24,656 nucleotides of DNA from Negativibacillus sp. (GCA_020024325.1 JAHHTY010000032.1:1-24656), one strand, 5' to 3'; positions 15,226 to 21,705 are shown, numbered from the stretch's first letter. Program-made: numbers and translations. Notes: a model not told the origin generated them from the letters alone.

Positions 15226-15332
15226 GACATCACTCCTTTTTCTTTTTTGCAAACAAGGTCATCATTCCTTTTATTATTCCCCATCCTTGGAAAATAATTC
15301 TTTCCCGGGAAATATCTTTTAAAACGTTTTAT

Positions 15333-15378
15333 AAAAAAACTCCCGATGTCATTAAAAAGTGACATCGAGAGTTTTTTT
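15333..15378. terminator. terminator behind the DUF2812 gene
   Basis: Stem CGATGTCA (15344-15351) with TGACATCG (15360-15367), extended outward by CTC/GAG and long A and T runs on the two sides. It ends the PadR-DUF2812 transcript. Just to its left are two perfect palindromes, TTTCCCGGGAAA (15301-15312) and AAAACGTTTT (15321-15330). Confidence 0.9.
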
Positions 15379-15420
15379 CTGCTATATAAATTCGTTTATC
15401 AATCTTTTTTATCGACAACA

Positions 15421-15969
15421 CTATTGCCGCATATATTTGTTTTTAAGTTTCCTAAGCTTTCTTCCGCAATGAATCAGTAAGTATAGATAAAGAACCATCA
15501 AAACAGAAAAGAAACTGCCAAAAAAAATTCCCATAACATCCAATTTTCCGCTGACAGCTTTCAGCCAGTTCGGAAACACACAGCATAAAAAAACAACAAA
15601 TACCGGGAGCATACGGGTTTTGATTACATACTGAATCATATCAATTTTGGATTGTTCATCCGAAAAGATTTCTCCATCATTCTCGACCTGTATTTCCGAT
15701 GCCGGTTTCCGAAAATACATCCATCCGACACAGTGAGCAAAATACTCCCATCCATAGTCGCAAAACATCTGCATATAATCTCTGTTTTGACTTCCGTTTT
15801 TATAATCCAGACGATACACAACATCTTCGGGTGTACATTCTTCAAATATGAAGAAGCACGGGGGAATCATTCTAATAAGACGCAAACCGTTTTTATGCTG
15901 TTCACGAAGCCAGATTTCTTCTTCCTCGTAATCTGCTATTGTAAAAAAACGCAGTTTTGTTTTATTCAT
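15421..15969 (-). CDS. DUF2812 domain membrane protein
   Basis: 182 residues. The first ~120 match the DUF2812 pattern: an N-terminal KLRFFTIADYEEEEIWLREQ, then GLRLIRMIPPCFFIFEE, VVYRLDY and DYGWEYFAHCVGWMYFRKP. Two hydrophobic segments follow (~MLPVFVVFLCCVFPNWL and GIFFGSFFSVLMVLYLYLLI) and a basic tail. DUF2812 proteins very often accompany PadR regulators. The function is unknown; a role in sensing or envelope stress is only a suggestion from that pairing. The ATG at 15969 overlaps the last 8 bases of the padR-like gene, and AAAGGAG lies 9 bases before it, so the two are translationally coupled. Confidence 0.88.
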   Translation of the reverse strand: MNKTKLRFFTIADYEEEEIWLREQHKNGLRLIRMIPPCFFIFEECTPEDVVYRLDYKNGSQNRDYMQMFCDYGWEYFAHCVGWMYFRKPASEIQVENDGEIFSDEQSKIDMIQYVIKTRMLPVFVVFLCCVFPNWLKAVSGKLDVMGIFFGSFFSVLMVLYLYLLIHCGRKLRKLKNKYMRQ

Positions 15970-16285
15970 GCACACTCTCTCCTTTGCTGTTTTTGTATAA
16001 GCGTTCTATTCTGCTAATTTCAAGCTCTAAGATTTCTTTCCCCAAAGGGGTAATCTGATAAAGTTTTCGCTTTTCTTTCTCTGCGTAAAAGGTAATCAGT
16101 CCATCCTTTTCCATTTTGGAAAGGGTTCCGTACATGGTTCCCGGACTGATACAAACAGCATTTCCGGTTATTTCTTTTACCTGCTGACCGATGCCATACC
16201 CATGCTGCGGTGTTTGCAGACAAAACAAAATATAAAAACCGGTTTCAGTCATAGGAACATAAATGCGTCGAATTCTTTCTTCCAT
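15962..16285 (-). CDS. PadR family transcriptional regulator
   Basis: 107 residues with the PadR winged-helix domain: MTETGFYILFCLQTPQHGYGI, QQVKEITGN, then SPGTMYGTLSKMEKDGLI (recognition helix), and the wing EKRKLYQITPLGKEIL. The short C-terminus fits subfamily s2, which dimerises through a single C-terminal helix. AGGAG lies 5 bases before the ATG. Its own promoter carries a perfect palindrome between -35 and -10, so autorepression is the likely control; the co-transcribed DUF2812 gene would be induced with it by an unknown ligand. Confidence 0.95.
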   Translation of the reverse strand: MEERIRRIYVPMTETGFYILFCLQTPQHGYGIGQQVKEITGNAVCISPGTMYGTLSKMEKDGLITFYAEKEKRKLYQITPLGKEILELEISRIERLYKNSKGESVHE

Positions 16286-16308
16286 AGTTTCTCCTAACTA
16301 TCACACCG

Positions 16309-16318
16309 CGATATATCG
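16309..16318. promoter_or_regulatory. second palindrome in the padR leader
   Basis: CGATATATCG, a perfect 10-base palindrome sharing the CGATAT core with the main operator and lying 14 bases downstream of it, between the -10 and the ribosome site. It may be a secondary PadR site. Confidence 0.5.
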
Positions 16319-16332
16319 TATTTCGTTATATT

Positions 16333-16362
16333 AAGTATATCGAGATTCGATATACTTGTCAA
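16333..16362 (-). promoter_or_regulatory. promoter and operator of the padR-DUF2812 operon
   Basis: On the minus strand, perfect TTGACA (16362-16357) and TATACT (16339-16334) are separated by 17 bases. The spacer and -10 form a perfect inverted repeat with 11-base arms, AAGTATATCGA and TCGATATACTT, around ATC (16333-16357). A repressor bound here would block RNA polymerase. Binding by the adjacent PadR protein is inferred. Confidence 0.85.
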
Positions 16363-16380
16363 GTCATTTTCAAGTCATTA

Positions 16381-16435
16381 AAAAAGCAATTTCCCCTGCA
16401 CAAACCACAGATTTATGCAAGGAAAATTGCTTTTA
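16381..16435. terminator. terminator behind the membrane-protein gene
   Basis: AAAAGCAATTT on the left pairs with AAATTGCTTTT on the right, with further CC/GG and TGCA/TGCA pairs inside. On the minus strand the stem is followed by T6. It separates the leftward membrane-protein gene from the padR operon. Confidence 0.85.
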
Positions 16436-16485
16436 TCATTAACCGATCAAAATATAAAGTTTTTTCCTGATAACGACAGATGAAT

Positions 16486-17163
16486 TTATCTATCCAATTC
16501 ATCCCTCATTTTCATTTGTTCCTGCCACTCTTTTTCTCTTTTTTGTTCTTCCAAAGAAGCCAAATATCCCTCCATATTCTTTTGGATTTTTCCAAGATTG
16601 ATAGTCCCTATAATTTTTTCTTCCGGATAATCCATCCACTTTCTCCGGTAGTTTTGTGGATAGATGGTTTCAATTGTATTTGCCTGAATTTCCAGACATT
16701 GATCCTGAATCCAAATCTGATTTGTATCTGGATAAACCACTGTCTTCCACTCTTCCCACGACAAAATTCCTTTCAATAAAACGTTGTTCTTGCGGATCAA
16801 TTCATACTGAACTCCTTTTATCGTTGGTTTTAAACAAAGCATTTTCGGATCTTTTGGCTTTTTAAAAATTTTGTCAAATATCCACTCCAGCGGTTTTAGA
16901 ATAAGAAAAGGGAGTAAAGTTGCAATGCCATATGAAAAACCTGAAACGATTTTCCCCCTTGTATACAGATACAGACTAAAAGGAGAAAACCTATCCCTCG
17001 CTTTTAAAAAATATAAAAATGTACCAACTATTACCAGAAAATTCATCAATATTACAATGACACAAAAGGGCATAAATATTTTTGATTTTTTTATTCCCCA
17101 TTCCGCATAACGTCTACGCTCTTCTTCTGTAAATAACACCGGCAAATTATACTGTTCTATCAT
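16486..17163 (-). CDS. hypothetical membrane protein (YcxB-like, tentative)
   Basis: 225 residues. Two membrane helices at about residues 29-54 (FMPFCVIVILMNFLVIVGTF) and 73-92 (GFSYGIATLLPFLILKPL) are followed by a soluble domain with strands such as VQYELIRKNNVLLKGILSW and TNQIWIQDQCLEIQANTIETI. This layout resembles YcxB-like proteins, but I cannot confirm the family. The C-terminus is a charged Glu/Lys/Arg-rich helix (EEQKREKEWQEQMKMRDEL), possibly a coiled coil. The ribosome site is weak (AGAGAAG). Preceded by an extended -10 promoter with a G9 tract behind it. Confidence 0.7.
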   Translation of the reverse strand: MIEQYNLPVLFTEEERRRYAEWGIKKSKIFMPFCVIVILMNFLVIVGTFLYFLKARDRFSPFSLYLYTRGKIVSGFSYGIATLLPFLILKPLEWIFDKIFKKPKDPKMLCLKPTIKGVQYELIRKNNVLLKGILSWEEWKTVVYPDTNQIWIQDQCLEIQANTIETIYPQNYRRKWMDYPEEKIIGTINLGKIQKNMEGYLASLEEQKREKEWQEQMKMRDELDR

Positions 17164-17236
17164 ATTTCATCTTCTCTTTATCCGTTACATTCATATATTT
17201 GATACTGCCTGATGCAAACGCTTTTGTACACTCTCT

Positions 17237-17245
17237 ATTATAGCA
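17237..17245 (-). promoter_or_regulatory. extended -10 promoter of the membrane-protein gene
   Basis: On the minus strand TGCTATAAT (17245-17237) is a perfect extended -10 about 75 bases before the ATG. No standard -35 is seen; a T-rich stretch and the C9 tract (G9 on the plus strand) lie at the -35 to -44 position. Confidence 0.65.
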
Positions 17246-17265
17246 AACAACCCCAAAAATAAAAA

Positions 17266-17274
17266 GGGGGGGGG
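17266..17274. repeat. G9 mononucleotide tract
   Basis: A5-G9 on the plus strand, upstream of the membrane-protein promoter and about 24 bases from its -10. It is the longest G run in the window, in otherwise AT-rich DNA, and could slip in length. Assembly error in homopolymers is an alternative explanation for its exact length. Confidence 0.9.
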
Positions 17275-17315
17275 TAACAGAGGTAAATGTATATTACAAA
17301 AACAAGGCAAACAAA

Positions 17316-17355
17316 AACAGCTGCCCCAAACTTCTGCAAAGCAGGTTTGGAACAG
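17316..17355 (-). terminator. terminator of the thioredoxin gene
   Basis: Interrupted stem AGCTG, CCAAAC and CTGC pairing with GCAG, GTTTGG and CAGCT; on the minus strand it is followed by T5. It lies about 50 bases past the thioredoxin stop. A smaller CCACC/GGTGG hairpin lies between, at about 17381-17395. Confidence 0.8.
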
Positions 17356-17404
17356 CTATCTTTTCATTTTTTACCTTCAGCCACCGAAAGGGTGGTTTTG
17401 TTGA

Positions 17405-17716
17405 TTACAGATTGTTAATGGTTTCAATATATTTTTCTTTTGGATATACACCAATCAGTCTTTCTTTTTCCACACCGTCCACAAAGAAGATGACAGTCGG
17501 AATGCTCATAACACGGAACTTCTGTGCTATGGGTTTGTTTTCATCCACATTAACCTTTGCAACTACTGCTTTACCGTCAAGTTCTCCGTCCAGCTCATCA
17601 ATCACAGGAAGCAAGGACTGACATGGCATACACCATGGTGCCCAAAAATCCACCATTACTTTGCCGCCGGAAACGGTCTTATCAAAACTATCAGAATTTA
17701 GATGTAATACTGCCAT
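17405..17716 (-). CDS. thioredoxin
   Basis: 103 residues, standard thioredoxin length. The active site FWAPWCMPCQ has the redox pair C29 and C32, with Met in place of the usual Gly (WCGPC). The cis-Pro loop MSIPTVIFF and KVNVDEN strand are typical. Cytoplasmic disulphide reductase, presumably reduced by a thioredoxin reductase encoded elsewhere. AAGGAGG lies 7 bases before the ATG. Its promoter contains a palindrome between -10 and -35, suggesting repressor control, for example by redox state. The Met substitution may shift redox potential. Confidence 0.95.
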   Translation of the reverse strand: MAVLHLNSDSFDKTVSGGKVMVDFWAPWCMPCQSLLPVIDELDGELDGKAVVAKVNVDENKPIAQKFRVMSIPTVIFFVDGVEKERLIGVYPKEKYIETINNL

Positions 17717-17804
17717 TATAATTCCTCCTTAAAACTTTGGATAACTCATATCCTTAAAGTCACACCTGAAAAGGCGTTTTTATTGTGATTGTTTGTACAC
17801 CCTT

Positions 17805-17832
17805 ATCATACACTAAATTAGTGTTATTGCAA
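17805..17832 (-). promoter_or_regulatory. thioredoxin promoter with internal operator-like palindrome
   Basis: On the minus strand TTGCAA (17832-17827) and TATGAT (17810-17805) have a 16-base spacer. The spacer holds a perfect inverted repeat, ACACTAA and TTAGTGT around one A (17810-17824). The placement is that of a repressor site; the cognate regulator is not in this window. The sequence is somewhat like an NrdR box but one base shorter. Confidence 0.7.
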
Positions 17833-17932
17833 GGGCTTCTAATATATTTTTACACTTTTTTCATGAAATATTCTTTCTGCTTTCTTAAAATTCCCATATA
17901 AAAAAATATTTTTAAAATATATAAAAAAGCCC

Positions 17933-17960
17933 TTGACTTTTTTCTTAAAACGAGTATAAT
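17933..17960 (+). promoter_or_regulatory. promoter of the tRNA-Gln/tRNA-Pro unit
   Basis: TTGACT (17933-17938) and TATAAT (17955-17960), 16-base spacer, preceded by about 60 bases of A/T-only tracts that could act as an UP element, as is common for stable-RNA genes. Confidence 0.85.
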
Positions 17961-18001
17961 AATATACGTTGTCACAAACAAGATAACTTCACACATTTTA
18001 T

Positions 18002-18075
18002 TGCCCGATTGTGTAAGGGTAGCACGACAGACTCTGACTCTGTTTGTCTGGGTTCAAATCCTAGTCGGGCAGCCA
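18002..18075 (+). tRNA. tRNA-Gln (anticodon CUG)
   Basis: Acceptor stem TGCCCGA with TCGGGCA, discriminator G, encoded CCA. Anticodon stem ACAGA/TCTGT with loop CTCTGAC gives anticodon CUG for CAG codons. T-arm CTGGG-TTCAAAT-CCTAG. Genomes with this isoacceptor usually also carry the UUG form elsewhere. Confidence 0.96.
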
Positions 18076-18077
18076 TC

Positions 18078-18105
18078 AAATCCCAATCCACACGGATTGG
18101 GATTT
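18078..18105 (+). other. strong hairpin between the two tRNA genes
   Basis: Perfect 12-bp stem AAATCCCAATCC (18078-18089) and GGATTGGGATTT (18094-18105) with loop ACAC, followed only by GTACTA. It starts two bases after the tRNA-Gln CCA. It may be a partial terminator or attenuator, or a barrier or landmark for 3'-end processing. Confidence 0.8.
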
Positions 18106-18114
18106 GTACTATCT

Positions 18115-18191
18115 CGGGGTATAGCGCAGTTTGGTAGCGTGCTTGGTTCGGGACCAAGAGGCCGTGGGTTCAAGTCCCGCTACTCCGACCA
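18115..18191 (+). tRNA. tRNA-Pro (anticodon CGG)
   Basis: Acceptor stem CGGGGTA with TACTCCG (one G-U pair), discriminator A, encoded CCA. Anticodon stem CTTGG/CCAAG with loop TTCGGGA gives anticodon CGG for CCG codons. T-arm GTGGG-TTCAAGT-CCCGC is normal. Confidence 0.97.
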
Positions 18192-18226
18192 AAGGAGAAT
18201 CCGTAATGGATTCTCCTTTTTCTTTT
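18191..18226 (+). terminator. terminator of the tRNA unit
   Basis: Stem AAAGGAGAATCC (18191-18202) and GGATTCTCCTTT (18208-18219), 5-base loop, then TTCTTTT. It begins at the last base of the tRNA-Pro CCA. Confidence 0.93.
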
Positions 18227-18550
18227 AAACTAAAGTCATGCTGTTATCTTTTCTGCTTAGATTCCCTAATTTAAAATTTCATGTTTTTAAATTAGGCATG
18301 GAGTTAATTAAGCAGTCCCACTTCGTTCGATACTCCATTTGTGATGAGCGTATTCGTATATTAACCTGCTTTGACATGATTACTGCGCAAAAGATGCGCC
18401 GACAAAATAAAAACCATCAGTCCATTGACTGATGGTTTTTTGTTAAATACTGTCTTTTTTAGATAAGCCTAGAACTGTCTAATGGAATCCGCTTTCTGCA
18501 TTCAGTGGCAGTTTGCCGCAAAGCAGCAAACTTTGTTGTATCTTTTAAAG
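18227..18550. other. gap after the tRNA unit: one long hairpin, one terminator, no gene
   Basis: No ORF with a ribosome site. A perfect 12-bp hairpin, CCTAATTTAAAA (18265-18276) and TTTTAAATTAGG (18285-18296), is followed by about 110 bases without obvious structure and then the terminator at 18411. Near 18508-18530 another inverted repeat, AGTTTGC and GCAAACT, lies behind the leftward radical SAM gene. A small RNA from 18240 to 18440 is conceivable, but I see no convincing promoter. Confidence 0.5.
18410..18440. terminator. bidirectional terminator
   Basis: Stem AAACCATCAGTC (18411-18422) and GACTGATGGTTT (18427-18438), loop CATT, with A-rich left and T-rich right flanks. It can end the leftward radical SAM/asparaginase transcript and any rightward transcript. 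Confidence 0.93.
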
Positions 18551-19444
18551 CTATACTCCTTGCAAAGAAAAATCAGGAGTGTATTCTTCTTTAGCAGAGC
18601 TTAATTCCTGCACAAAACCATTCTCAATACCCATACAGTCCAGCCAATCCAGCACCTTATCGTATTCTTCCTGTGTCAAACGTCGGTTAATTTCCGGATA
18701 GTCTGCACTTTTATAAAACGGTGTATACTGGCTCATCACGCTGACTAAAATTTCATCCAGAGGAAGATTTTCTGCAATCCACGTCAAGATGTCCTTGCTG
18801 TCCTCAACACCTTGCGGCATCACCATATGGCGAACAATCATACCTTTTTTCATTATTCCCCGCTCGTCAAATTCTGCCGCACCCACTTGGCGGAACATCT
18901 CCTGCACCGCCTGTGATGCAACCTGAAAATAGTCGGCTGCATTTGAGTAGCGTTTAGAGCGTTGAGAAGAAAAATACTTGATGTCCGGCAGATAAATATC
19001 GATATAACCCTCAAGCTGACGCAAAGTTTCAACCGTTTCATACCCACTGCTGTTATAAACCACGGGAATTTTCAGCTTACCTTTTACCAAATCCAACGCC
19101 TGCACAATGTGCGGAACAAAATGTCCGCCCGTTACAAGGTTGATGTTATTTGCTCCCTGCTGCTGAAGCTCTAAAAAGATTTCTGCCAAACGCTCGATGC
19201 TGATTTCTTTTCCGAATCCCTGTACACTGATAGAATTGTTTTGGCAAAAAACACAGCCCAACGAACAACCCGAAAAGAATACCGTTCCTGAGCCTTCCTC
19301 CCCGCTGATGCAAGGTTCCTCCCAAAAATGCAGCGCTGCACGTGCCAGTTTAACATGATTTCCTACTTTGCAGTAACCTGTTTGCCTTGTTCTGTCAACA
19401 CCGCATTTTCTTGGGCAAAGGCTGCACCTGTTTGATTCTTCCAT
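18551..19444 (-). CDS. radical SAM protein, PflA/YgkA-like
   Basis: About 297 residues. The radical SAM cluster motif is CSLGCVFC (C60, C64, C67), the CX3CX2C form, preceded by GTVFFSGC. An N-terminal Cys set, C7-SLC-PRK-C14 with C25 in GYCKVG, probably binds a second metal or FeS cluster. This layout fits the family of uncharacterised pyruvate-formate-lyase-activating-enzyme-like proteins. Later blocks NLVTGGHFVPHIVQAL, YNSSGYE, DIYLPDIKY, IVRHMVMPQ and MSQYTPFYK match that family. The reaction is unknown. I prefer the ATG at 19444 (AAGGGGA 4-5 bases upstream); an in-frame ATG at 19468 adds eight residues. It follows the asparaginase gene closely, so they are likely co-transcribed. Confidence 0.88.
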   Translation of the reverse strand: MEESNRCSLCPRKCGVDRTRQTGYCKVGNHVKLARAALHFWEEPCISGEEGSGTVFFSGCSLGCVFCQNNSISVQGFGKEISIERLAEIFLELQQQGANNINLVTGGHFVPHIVQALDLVKGKLKIPVVYNSSGYETVETLRQLEGYIDIYLPDIKYFSSQRSKRYSNAADYFQVASQAVQEMFRQVGAAEFDERGIMKKGMIVRHMVMPQGVEDSKDILTWIAENLPLDEILVSVMSQYTPFYKSADYPEINRRLTQEEYDKVLDWLDCMGIENGFVQELSSAKEEYTPDFSLQGV

Positions 19445-19483
19445 AAAATCCCCTTCACAAATATCCATGATTTTTGCCCCATT

Positions 19484-20482
19484 TTATTGGAACAAAATAT
19501 CATGATTGATGGTGGTGTAGAACATTGCCTTAATTTTTTGCGGTTCACCGGTCTGCGACATAATCCACATCAGTTTTGTTACGGTTGCTTCCAATGTCAT
19601 ATCGTACGATTCAATTAAACCATAACGCTCTTTTGCCACATGACCCACCTCATACACTGCCATATCGCTACCTTCGTACATAACCTGTGTGCTCATAACA
19701 ACAATTTTTCCATTTGCAATCAGCTTGTCCACTTCTTTTAGGAAATCACGATGCTCGTCGCTTGGGATGCCTCCCACACCATAGCTTTCGATAATTACAG
19801 CATCATAATGCTCACCAATCCATGGCAGCAAACTTGGCTCCATGCCCGGAATCAATTTTAAAACAAAAACCTTTGGTTTAAGGTCGATGTAAAATGCCGG
19901 ATAGGAACATGGGCAATTTTCTTTAACATAATGTACAATGCGGTCATCACGGATGGTTGCAAGAACCGGAAAATTGATGCTGTCAAACGCATTAAAGCTC
20001 TTGGAATGTACCTTTCTTGCACGAGTGCCTGCAATGACTTTACCGTTAAACACAATGCTGACCCCATGCGCATCCGGGCAGGCTGCAAAACGCAGCGAAT
20101 CCAGCAAATTTGTTTTTGCATCGGTAATCTCCATTGAAATTGGTTTTTGTGCTCCGGTAATGATAACCGGCTTTGGAGAATTTTGAATCAGGTAAGACAG
20201 TGCCGAGGAAGTGTATGCCATAGTATCTGTTCCGTGGCAGATAACAAATCCGTCGTACTTATCATAATTGTCCTTCACCGTTTTTGCCATCAGCAGCCAA
20301 TGCTCCGGCTGAATATTGGTGGAGTCGATATTTAAAATCTGCACAGCGTCAATGGTGCAAAACTTTCTTGCAGCAGGAACATAGTCCAACATTTCTTCCG
20401 AAGAAATTTGCGGTGCAAGACCGTTCTCTGTTGTTTTGGAAGCAATGGTTCCGCCGGTTGCAATCAGCAGGATATGTTTCAT
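19484..20482 (-). CDS. L-asparaginase, type I (cytoplasmic)
   Basis: Hydrolyses asparagine to aspartate and ammonia. 332 residues, no signal peptide, so the cytoplasmic type I form. Both catalytic triads are visible: T12 in ATGGTIAS, and T85-D86 in HGTDTMAYT with K113 in ITGAQKP; S54 in the DST loop contacts substrate. The C-terminal domain (GMEPSLLPW, IIESYGVGGIP, STQVMYEG) matches the AnsA type. Ribosome site AAGGGAAGAG precedes the ATG. First gene of a two-gene leftward unit with the radical SAM protein. Confidence 0.95.
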   Translation of the reverse strand: MKHILLIATGGTIASKTTENGLAPQISSEEMLDYVPAARKFCTIDAVQILNIDSTNIQPEHWLLMAKTVKDNYDKYDGFVICHGTDTMAYTSSALSYLIQNSPKPVIITGAQKPISMEITDAKTNLLDSLRFAACPDAHGVSIVFNGKVIAGTRARKVHSKSFNAFDSINFPVLATIRDDRIVHYVKENCPCSYPAFYIDLKPKVFVLKLIPGMEPSLLPWIGEHYDAVIIESYGVGGIPSDEHRDFLKEVDKLIANGKIVVMSTQVMYEGSDMAVYEVGHVAKERYGLIESYDMTLEATVTKLMWIMSQTGEPQKIKAMFYTTINHDILFQ

Positions 20483-20541
20483 TATTTCTCTTCCCTTCTT
20501 GATATTCGTACACCTTTCTGTGTGTATCCTTCATTATTTCC

Positions 20542-20570
20542 ATTATATGCAATTTTTCCTTCACAGACAA
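20542..20570 (-). promoter_or_regulatory. promoter of the asparaginase gene
   Basis: On the minus strand TTGTCT (20570-20565) and TATAAT (20547-20542), 17-base spacer, about 60 bases before the ATG. Confidence 0.75.
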
Positions 20571-20648
20571 GACCTTTTTTCTTTTGCGGGGATTTGTTCT
20601 TTTTTATTAAGTCCTTTTTGTAGAAAGTCAATCTATTTTATCTATCCC

Positions 20649-20677
20649 TTGCTAATCCGACAAAAAAAGTGTATAAT
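20649..20677 (+). promoter_or_regulatory. promoter of the Mrp/Nbp35 gene
   Basis: TTGCTA (20649-20654) and TATAAT (20672-20677), 17-base spacer. The ~65-base leader has a small hairpin, CGTTC-tatt-GAACG with flanking GAC/GTC, near 20690-20715. Confidence 0.8.
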
Positions 20678-20745
20678 AAAATGAGTACTGACCTACGTTC
20701 TATTTGAACGGTCTTTACCGTAAATCATTTTAGGAGATGAAGCAA

Positions 20746-21597
20746 ATGAGTCAAGAATCCAGCTGTTCCGGCAACTGTTCTTCCTGTTCGAGCCATGGCT
20801 CCTGCTCCAAACCAAAAAGTCTTTTGGAGCCTGCTAACAGCCTTAGCCATATTAAAAAAGTAATCGGTGTTGTCAGCGGTAAAGGTGGCGTAGGTAAATC
20901 TATGGTTACTGCTTCCCTTGCAACCATGATGCAGCGTCGCGGCTTTGCCACTGCTATTCTGGATGCAGATATCACCGGTCCATCCATTCCAAAGATGTTC
21001 GGCATTACCGGTCGTGCACAAGGTACCGAACTGGGCATCGATCCACGTTTAACCAACAACGGCATGGAAGTTATGTCGGTAAACCTTCTTTTGGAACACA
21101 CCGACGACCCTGTTGTTTGGAGAGGTCCTGTCATTGCAGGCACTGTAAAACAGTTTTGGAGCGACGTTGTTTGGGGAGAGGTAGACTATATGTTTATCGA
21201 TATGCCACCGGGCACAGGAGATGTTCCTTTGACTGTATTCCAGTCTATCCCTGTTGACGGAATTGTCATCGTTACTTCCCCTCAAGATTTGGTATCCATG
21301 ATTGTGAAGAAAGCTTGTAAGATGGCTCAGATGATGAACATTCCTGTTGTGGGTATTGTAGAAAACATGAGCTATCTGGTTTGCCCAGACTGCAAAAAGA
21401 AGATTAACATCTTTGGCAAGAGCAAACTGGAAGAAGTTGCTAAAGAAACCGGTCTTGAAATTCTGGGCAGAATTCCAATCGACCCAAACCTTGCTGCACT
21501 GTGCGATGAGGGTAAGATTGACCAGATGCCTGTCGAATATCTCGAAGGTGCTGCCGAGCGTTTGATTGCTTTGGAAAACCGCAGTTTTGAGGAATAA
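20746..21597 (+). CDS. Mrp/Nbp35-type P-loop ATPase, iron-sulfur carrier
   Basis: 283 residues. Deviant Walker A GKGGVGKS at 45-52, switch block LDADITGPSIPKMFG, Walker B-like FIDMPPGTGD, and the cluster-binding CPDC in SYLVCPDCKKK that bridges the dimer. The N-terminus also has four Cys (C7, C11, C14, C20), giving a CX2CX5C spacing like the N-terminal cluster site of Nbp35; many bacterial Mrp proteins lack it. Predicted role is scaffold or carrier for 4Fe-4S clusters. AGGAG is 9 bases before the ATG at 20746; an ATG at 20737 directly abuts the ribosome site. Single gene with its own terminator. Confidence 0.94.
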   Translation: MSQESSCSGNCSSCSSHGSCSKPKSLLEPANSLSHIKKVIGVVSGKGGVGKSMVTASLATMMQRRGFATAILDADITGPSIPKMFGITGRAQGTELGIDPRLTNNGMEVMSVNLLLEHTDDPVVWRGPVIAGTVKQFWSDVVWGEVDYMFIDMPPGTGDVPLTVFQSIPVDGIVIVTSPQDLVSMIVKKACKMAQMMNIPVVGIVENMSYLVCPDCKKKINIFGKSKLEEVAKETGLEILGRIPIDPNLAALCDEGKIDQMPVEYLEGAAERLIALENRSFEE

Positions 21598-21627
21598 TTT
21601 AAAATCGCAAAAAACAAGAAAATTTTT

Positions 21628-21662
21628 AAGGGCAAACACAATAAAATGTTTGCCCTTTTTTT
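21628..21662 (+). terminator. terminator of the Mrp/Nbp35 gene
   Basis: Stem AAGGGCAAACA (21628-21638) and TGTTTGCCCTT (21647-21657), loop CAATAAAA, then T5 or more. Confidence 0.95.
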
Positions 21663-21677
21663 GTACAAAAAATTATA

Positions 21678-21705
21678 TTGTATTTCCTACAAAAATCATT
21701 ATAAT
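21678..21705 (+). promoter_or_regulatory. promoter of the lipoprotein gene
   Basis: TTGTAT (21678-21683) and TATAAT (21700-21705), 16-base spacer, about 45 bases before the ATG. Confidence 0.75.

Noticed and set aside
18238..18432. 64-codon ORF after the tRNA unit
   Set aside because: No ribosome site, it runs through a hairpin and into the terminator stem, and the peptide is not recognisable.
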